Assembly (NCBI GenBank): GCA_035610835.1
Contig: CM069455.1
Coordinates: forward strand, 19,109,874-19,173,873
DNA from: Ophiura sarsii
Taxonomy: Eukaryota; Echinodermata; Ophiuroidea; Amphilepidida; Ophiuridae
DNA length: 64,000 nucleotides
Direction of reading: 5' to 3'
Position 1 is the first letter of the stretch; each line of letters starts with the position of its first letter. Of this stretch, positions 58,460 through 64,000 are shown piece by piece. Under the pieces are notes generated by a model that was given only the letters and a program-made list of their open reading frames with translations, had not been told where the DNA came from and ran no database searches. A program made the translations under genes and the position numbers.

Positions 58460-58954
58460 CTGGATTCAGAAGAAAAAAGAGAGATTATTAATAAACGATA
58501 GGGAAGAAACACCTGTTGAAGAAACTACCCTACATGTCTCTTATTGTTATTGTTCTTTGCGCAGTGATTGCACGATTTCTTGATGGCATCTATAATTGCC
58601 CCATAATCCAACAAGAATGGTCCTAATGGGTTATATTTGTTTCGAAACTCGTCTAAAGAGAGTTTTTTGGAACACGCTGTAGTCCATGCAACATTAATTT
58701 ACGAGAATATGATAGCAAGTTTGGTACACAGATATGTAAAAGTTTTTCATGTCTTTAGGAACATTGGTATTGTCAAGAAATCTAAGTGCATGTGTTGTAC
58801 AAAAATACTCTGAACAAAACAATGCTTTTCACCCGATTTGAGTTTTGCTAATTTCGTCTTGAGAATCCTGGGTTGTTCCAAAAATGATTTGTGATAAAGT
58901 TACGAAAAAAGGTTTTTCGCATTGACTTTAGATTACCATCTTATATAGGCAGTA

Positions 58955-59551
58955 CGGCCGTAATTTGGCAAAACAGCGTAACTCGAAAATGACGTTTTTG
59001 AGATATGAGCACTTTAAAGTTTGAGTGTTTGCATTTTCTCTATTATTTACAGAGGAAATTGATTTAAAAATGGAAACGTGCATTATGTTTAATTTTTTTA
59101 ATTTTTAAAAACTTAAGTAAAGTAAACTATTTTACTAAAGATACAGCTGATTTTGTCCAGATACGCGTGTTTGCCAATCCGACATCTAATTGTACGCAGA
59201 GTTAATCTTGCAAAACAGCGTAACTCAAGTTACGTGTAATTCTTTGGTTACTATTTTTTCGCCAAACCCGCGTATCTCGTAGCAAAATAGTTGTTTGGAA
59301 AAGACGCGTAACTTAGAGATACGCTGTTTTGCCAAGAAAATACTACATTTTGAAACACGTAACTCGAGTAACGCTGTTTTACCATATTAAAATGCTAAAA
59401 GTTGCTAAATAAGGCTGAGATACGTTACGCTATCTTTAAAACGGTGCGTCAAGGTCTTTTGAGACTCTCACAGATGAAAAGAGCGCCCTCGATATCCCCA
59501 GAAATGCATGTAACTCAAAAAGTCAATATTTCGAGTTACGCTGTTTTGCTA
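58955..59551. mobile_element. MITE-like insertion in copy C intron (AAAACAGCGTAACTCG repeats)
   Basis: Relative to intron D this segment is extra. TTGGCAAAACAGCGTAACTC at the left is inverted against GAGTTACGCTGTTTTGC at the right, and the same word recurs inside in both directions (59210, 59310, 59350). Foldback architecture, no coding. Confidence 0.78.
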
Positions 59552-59599
59552 ACGCCAATGAAATCGTGAATTGATATCATACAATCTTTTGTCACCTAC

Positions 59600-60002
59600 C
59601 AATTGTTGAAATTGTAAGCAGGCAAAATAATATAATGCTGCCTAAACCTCGATCCACACCATCGGAGGCCTGCTGCATGTACAGGCTGACCATGTTACCT
59701 TCTGATTTGGTCACATGTTCCGTGTATTCGTCTAAATGTAACCGCCATTCGGCTAATGAATATTCCCCCTGGGTATCGTCTGCGGTCAAACCAACGACGG
59801 CGGCTGTAAGCTTATTTTTCAGGCGCGCCATTTCGTCTAAATATCTCTCCACGTGCAAAGAGGGGTCTCCTTCTATGGCCTGAAACGCCAGTGCTCCTAA
59901 AACAAGATATAGAAGGTACGCGGTGCATAGCATCACTTGTGGCAGACAGGCTCGACATATTTGGTTCGCATGTTTCTCATGGCTGAACCGGTAAGAACAC
60001 AT
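59600..60002 (-). CDS. K2P potassium channel copy C, exon 1
   Basis: ATG at 60002 in the context TTTTCACCATG. Encodes M1 (LYLVLGALAFQAIE), the cap region and the first pore helix ending LLTISTIG. The donor GTAGGT splits the filter glycine codon as in copy A. Differences from copy A cluster before M1 (NQICRACLPQVMLC). It joins 58459 in phase across a 1.14-kb intron that contains the MITE at 58955-59551. Confidence 0.92.
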
Positions 60003-60500
60003 GGTGAAAACTCTGTTGGAATGCTACTTTGTCGATGTCGATGCTGTTGCAGTTGGTAAATCTGTCTGGATTGTCATACAATGTAGGTACCAGCATGTTC
60101 AAATATTGCATTTGCTGACAAATTATTATTCTCATGGTACTGTAGCTGTTAGGGTAGCGAAAAAAAATAAAGTTTTCAGGCACTGAATAAATAATATGTC
60201 CTACCAACGCGTGCCTGTGCTTGTCATTCCTCGTAGTGAGACTGATACATTCCATTGGATACCGGGTATTTAGTGCACCAATCAATGATTGCAGTTAATT
60301 AATAAAATTCTATACAGCTATTACAGCGCTGTAGCTTGTAACCAAGGCAATGCCTTGCGTCATACCAACGCGTACTTGTGCTTGTCACTCCTCGTAGTCA
60401 GACTGATCAATTCCCTGTCATTGTTTTAATAATAGATTATATCTTATTTTAGATAAGTTATCGGATGTCATGTAAGACATTTATCAATCTTTTTTAAAAC
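60003..60500 (-). promoter_or_regulatory. 5' flank of K2P copy C
   Basis: Duplicate of the flanks of A, B and E, presumed 5' UTR and promoter. It extends further (GTCATGTGACAGCTTCTAG near 60505) with the same order of blocks as at copy B. Confidence 0.5.
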
Positions 60501-60756
60501 TTGAATGTCATGTGACAGCTTCTAGATATATTTTATTGATATACTTATTAATTTATGAATTATTTATTTACATGAATTACTTCATTTCTTCATATATTTG
60601 TTATTTATTAGGTCACGTTCAGAGTGTATGGAACATTCTTAAATAGTCTAAAAACGCAGAAAAATGACACTATTAAGGGGAGTCATTAGATTCATAATGC
60701 TACTTGATTACACACATTATGCCTAAACCAGAAAATAATAACACGTAAGAAAAACC

Positions 60757-61125
60757 TGTTGAAGAAACTACCCTACATATCTCTTATTGTTATTGTTCTG
60801 TACGCAGTGATTGCACGATTTCTTGAAGGCATTTATAATTGCCCCATAATAAAATTAAAAAATGGTCCTAATGTTATATTTCTTTCGGAACTCGTCTAAA
60901 GAGAGTTTTTTTGGGACGAGCTGTAGTCCATGCAACATTAAAAATATATAGAATTAAGCTTAATTTATGAAAAAATCAAATAACATGTTTGGTACACAGT
61001 TATGTCAAAATATTTCTTGTCTATAGGAACATTTTACAAAAGATGTTGTAGCAAAAATACTTTTAACCAAACACTGCTTTTCACCAGAATTTGAGTTATG
61101 CTTTTTTAGTCACGATAAAGTTACG
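60757..61125 (-). repeat. K2P intron remnant lacking exon 2 (copy D)
   Basis: The sequence matches the intron of copies A and C starting only about 30-45 bases from the exon 2 acceptor (GTTGAAGAAACTACCCTACA), but no exon 2 follows on the left side. The duplication or deletion boundary therefore lies just inside the intron. It continues at 62185-62245 after a dispersed repeat. Confidence 0.82.
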
Positions 61126-61129
61126 ATTA

Positions 61130-62170
61130 GGCCATTGTGTTTTGAACTCATCACCCAAAAAGGGTGGTGGCGTTGCATTTTTGGCGACGAATCATCCATC
61201 TCTCTCTATTAACTCAACAACTAAATGTGGTAGAGCTATGGTTGAGGTGTCATGTGAAAGCTTATTTATCTAGATACATTGTGTAGTTATTTCTATAACT
61301 GTTTAGCTGAGATAGTCAAGGGTGGTGGCGGTGGCGGTGGCGGCGGCGCTGTTTACAATCTCTATGGGGAATATAGAAAATGTTCCCAATTCTTCGTTCA
61401 ATTTCTAATAACTCCTCATCCCTGCATGGTACAAACATAATTTTGCTCTCATTTTTAGATTATTTTATATTCTATAAGATTTTGTTTCAACAAACGTGAC
61501 AACTATTATGTAACAATAACAATTGTAATTATGAATCGATAGCATTGTCCTTAGCTTTTCCCTTTTCGCTACACAGTAAACTTGCCCTAATTCATCAGTT
61601 TTACGTACATGGCTATAACAAAAAAAGTATTTAACCGATGATAGCAAAATTATACATTTTTGAAAAGCTCTCAAATGGGGGAATTCGAAAAGCCCGTTTA
61701 AATCAGGATAGGATGCATACCCTTAAATATATACTTGTAAACAATAATAAATATGAAATTTAAACGTTTGTGCTCATTTACTTCTCTATATAGTATATTT
61801 CAACGAGTTGTACCATTGACAACCATTATGTTCTGATGGGTAATTGCATAAGGAACTAATATGCATGGTAACAAATTATGATTGGGATAGGTATACAAAT
61901 ATTATTGACAGAGCTTAAATCAAAATATTAAAACAAAAATCTATATTTTTTGAACATTCTTAATCGCAACATGTTACCATAAAATCCTATCTAAATTCCA
62001 ATAGCATATTTGGATTCCTTGTGAGATTGCCGTTCAGAAAATATACTTTTTATGGGGTAGAATAAGTAGTTATTGTGATATGCTAATATGAATCTCAGAT
62101 GGTATAAAATGTAAAAATCTGGACATGCAACGGTAAGGGTTGCAAATTCAAAACACACGGCCGTAAAAGA
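61130..62170 (+). repeat. dispersed repeat family copy in the D intron
   Basis: The first 720 bases match 28550-29300 closely (CATCACCCAAAAAGGGTGGT, GGTGGC tract at 61320-61350). The rest is unrecognised AT-rich DNA. Confidence 0.72.
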
Positions 62171-62245
62171 TTGTTCGCATTTATTTAAGATTACCATCTT
62201 ATGTAGGCAGTAGGTACGCCAAAGAAATTGTGAATTGATATCATA

Positions 62246-62776
62246 AAGGGTTCAACAAAAGAAAGTATACCACTTTGTTTATGACATTTTGAGTAAATTT
62301 CAATTTGTTTTTGACCAAACAGGCTAGATAGGCATTTAGATGAATCTGTTAGGCATATTTCGCATTTCCAATACACAGCACGAGAAGAAAGGGCCAATTG
62401 TTAACACACACATATGCCGTATTTATCCCGTACTGATCACCGCGCATATCCCTCAATGCGCGGGCTAATTCAAATGTAAACTGATGCATGGGTGAAGGAT
62501 TTGAATGTAAAGGAATGTTAATGGATGGGGAGAACATGGACAGATTAACCAAATCTTCTCGTGCTGTGTATTGGAAATGCGACTTTTGAAAATGGGATAT
62601 TTTCCTTTAAATGGTGCTAATCATGGTTTATCTTTGTTGTAAGGGGACAAATTTGGTATCAAATTATGCCTATAAGATTCATCTGAATGCCTATCTAGCC
62701 TGTTTGGACAAAAACAAATTGAAAGTTACTCAAAATGACATAAACAAAGTGGTATACTTTCTTTTGTTGAACCCTT
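62246..62776. mobile_element. TA-flanked MITE in D intron, first of two stacked
   Basis: AAGGGTTCAACAAAAGAAAG and its inverted partner CTTTCTTTTGTTGAACCCTT are perfect over 20 bases. Same family as 39558-40175. Its right TA (62777-62778) is also the left TA of the next element. Confidence 0.85.
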
Positions 62777-62778
62777 TA

Positions 62779-63558
62779 GAGGGTGACCCAAAACAATGTT
62801 AACACTCCGGGCACATAAGATATCTTAAAAGGACAATTGGTTATTTAGAACGGGAGATATGCTTCCGCAAACATGAGGAAGCAAAATCGGCTTGGTCCAA
62901 TTTGCATTAATTACAACTATGATTACGAACTTGTAAGAATGCCAAAAACATTATTGTGCAGTAATTCAAAAGTAACAATACCATTGAAACATTTAATCAT
63001 AAGTTAGAATGTATCGATTATTGATTTACGGTTAATTTCAGTGCAATACTAGTTTTATTTCAGTGCAATTAATTAATTTAATTGGATGGACCATTTCATC
63101 AAAGAACATGACATGTTTCAATAACTGCTTTGCTGACAGCTACCCATTGCACATGGAAAAAGAGTATAGAAGTTGAACTCATGACAAAATACCTATATAA
63201 TTTATGTGGAATATATTTATTTATGTATTTGAAGCTTGAAAAGAATCGAAAGAATGCGTTAAAAAGAACAAAGAAGAGATTAACTGATGTGTGTGTGTGA
63301 CTTAATCATGTTGCTTCTTGCTTCGTGCAATTTAAAAGCTTTACTTTCATATTGAGAGGATTGGACCAAGCCGATTTTGCTTCCTCATGTTTGCTGAAGC
63401 ATATCTCCCGTTCTAAATAACCAATTGGAACTCAATAAAATGCAAATGAAAGCTTATTTACTCAGCTTTTATAATACATCAAGATTAGACCCGTGTGTTC
63501 CTGTCCTTTTAAGGTATCTTATGTGCCCCGAGTGTTAACATTTTTTTGGGTCACCATG
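62779..63558. mobile_element. TA-flanked foldback MITE in D intron, second of two stacked
   Basis: Left GAGGGTGACCCAAAACAATG and right CATTTTTTTGGGTCACCATG are inverted with mismatches, and the arms extend about 150 bases (CAAAATCGGCTTGGTCCAAT / ATTGGACCAAGCCGATTTTG). The right TA at 63559-63560 continues directly into CAATCTTTTGTCACC of the K2P intron, 20 bases from the exon 1 donor. Confidence 0.85.
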
Positions 63559-63578
63559 TACAATCTTTTGTCACCTAC

Positions 63579-63987
63579 CAATTGTTGAAATTGTAAACAG
63601 GCAAAATAATATAATGCTGCCTAAACCTCGGTCCACACCATCAGAGGCCTGCTGCATGTACAGGCTAACCATGTTCCCTTCTGATTTGGTCACATGTTCC
63701 GTGTATTCGTCTAAATGTAACCGCCATTCGGCTGGTGAATATTCCCCCTGGGTATCGTCTGCGGTCAAACCGACGACGGCGGCTGTAAGCTTATTTTTCA
63801 GGCGCGCCATTTCGTCTAGATATCTCTCCGCGTGTAAAGAGGGGTCTCCTTCTATGGCCTGAAACGCCAGTGCCCCTAAAGCAAGATATAGAAGGTACGC
63901 AGTGCACAGCAACAAGTGTGGCAGACAGGCTACATGTAGCAATAGTTGGTTCGCATGTTTCTCGTGGCTGGACCGGTGAGAGCACAT
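63579..63987 (-). CDS. K2P potassium channel copy D, exon 1 without a local exon 2
   Basis: ATG at 63987 opens MCSHRSSHEKHANQLLLHVA, followed by M1 (LYLALGALAFQAIE), the cap and the first pore helix to TISTIG. The frame is intact and the GTAGGT donor is kept. No second exon exists between here and copy C exon 1 at 60002, only intron remnants and insertions. The donor phase would allow splicing to copy C exon 2 at 58459, skipping copy C exon 1, which would make D an alternative first exon and promoter. It could equally be an untranslated relic. It is the right-most gene feature in the window. Confidence 0.75.
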
Positions 63988-64000
63988 GGTGAAAACCCTG

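Overview
The window is nuclear DNA from an animal. It is AT-rich, has long introns with GT-AG splice sites, carries an astacin protease gene and two-pore-domain potassium (K2P) channel genes, and is crowded with eukaryotic transposons (non-LTR LINE fragments, a Penelope-like element, Tc1/mariner-type and PIF/Harbinger-type terminal-inverted-repeat elements, tRNA-derived SINEs). The repertoire fits a marine invertebrate. An ambulacrarian (echinoderm or hemichordate) is my guess from repeat style only, with low confidence. No bacterial features were seen.

Left third (1-15 kb): a secreted astacin zinc-metalloprotease gene on the minus strand. Its exons, in transcription order, are the signal peptide (14875-14934), propeptide and start of the mature enzyme (8247-8433), N-terminal catalytic half (6376-6499), a doubtful mini-exon (3516-3546) and the zinc-binding/Met-turn exon (3268-3471). 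The first three join in phase. The gene continues off the left edge. The 53-bp satellite that fills 1-2876 is a tandem amplification of the end of the Met-turn exon plus its 5' splice site, so the intron after that exon holds about 54 more copies of an exon-end/splice-donor module. This is the most striking feature of the window.

Middle and right (17.8-64 kb): a tandem array of K2P potassium channel genes, all on the minus strand, with one intron inside the first selectivity filter. Copies A (17817-20454) and C (57099-60002) look intact (588 and 587 aa). Copy B (26946-33021) is a pseudogene. D (63579-63987) is an intact first exon with intron remnants but no second exon of its own. E (39215-39261) is a 5' stub of exon 1. 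A and C have an unusually long M2-M3 loop built from four repeats that each place an RRxS-type basic kinase motif. A possible 92-aa secreted peptide gene lies at 25503-25987.

Between the genes the DNA is mostly mobile: foldback elements (6.7-8.1 kb, 33.6-35.4 kb), many MITEs with TA or TTA target duplications, mariner-like elements with a helix-turn-helix remnant, three tRNA-SINEs inside or next to a segmental duplication (35.7-37.3 and 44.7-46.1 kb), LINE pieces, and a Penelope-like element at 52757-55650 with 194-bp pseudo-LTRs and a 12-bp target duplication. Different MITEs have landed in the same part of the K2P intron in copies A, C and D.
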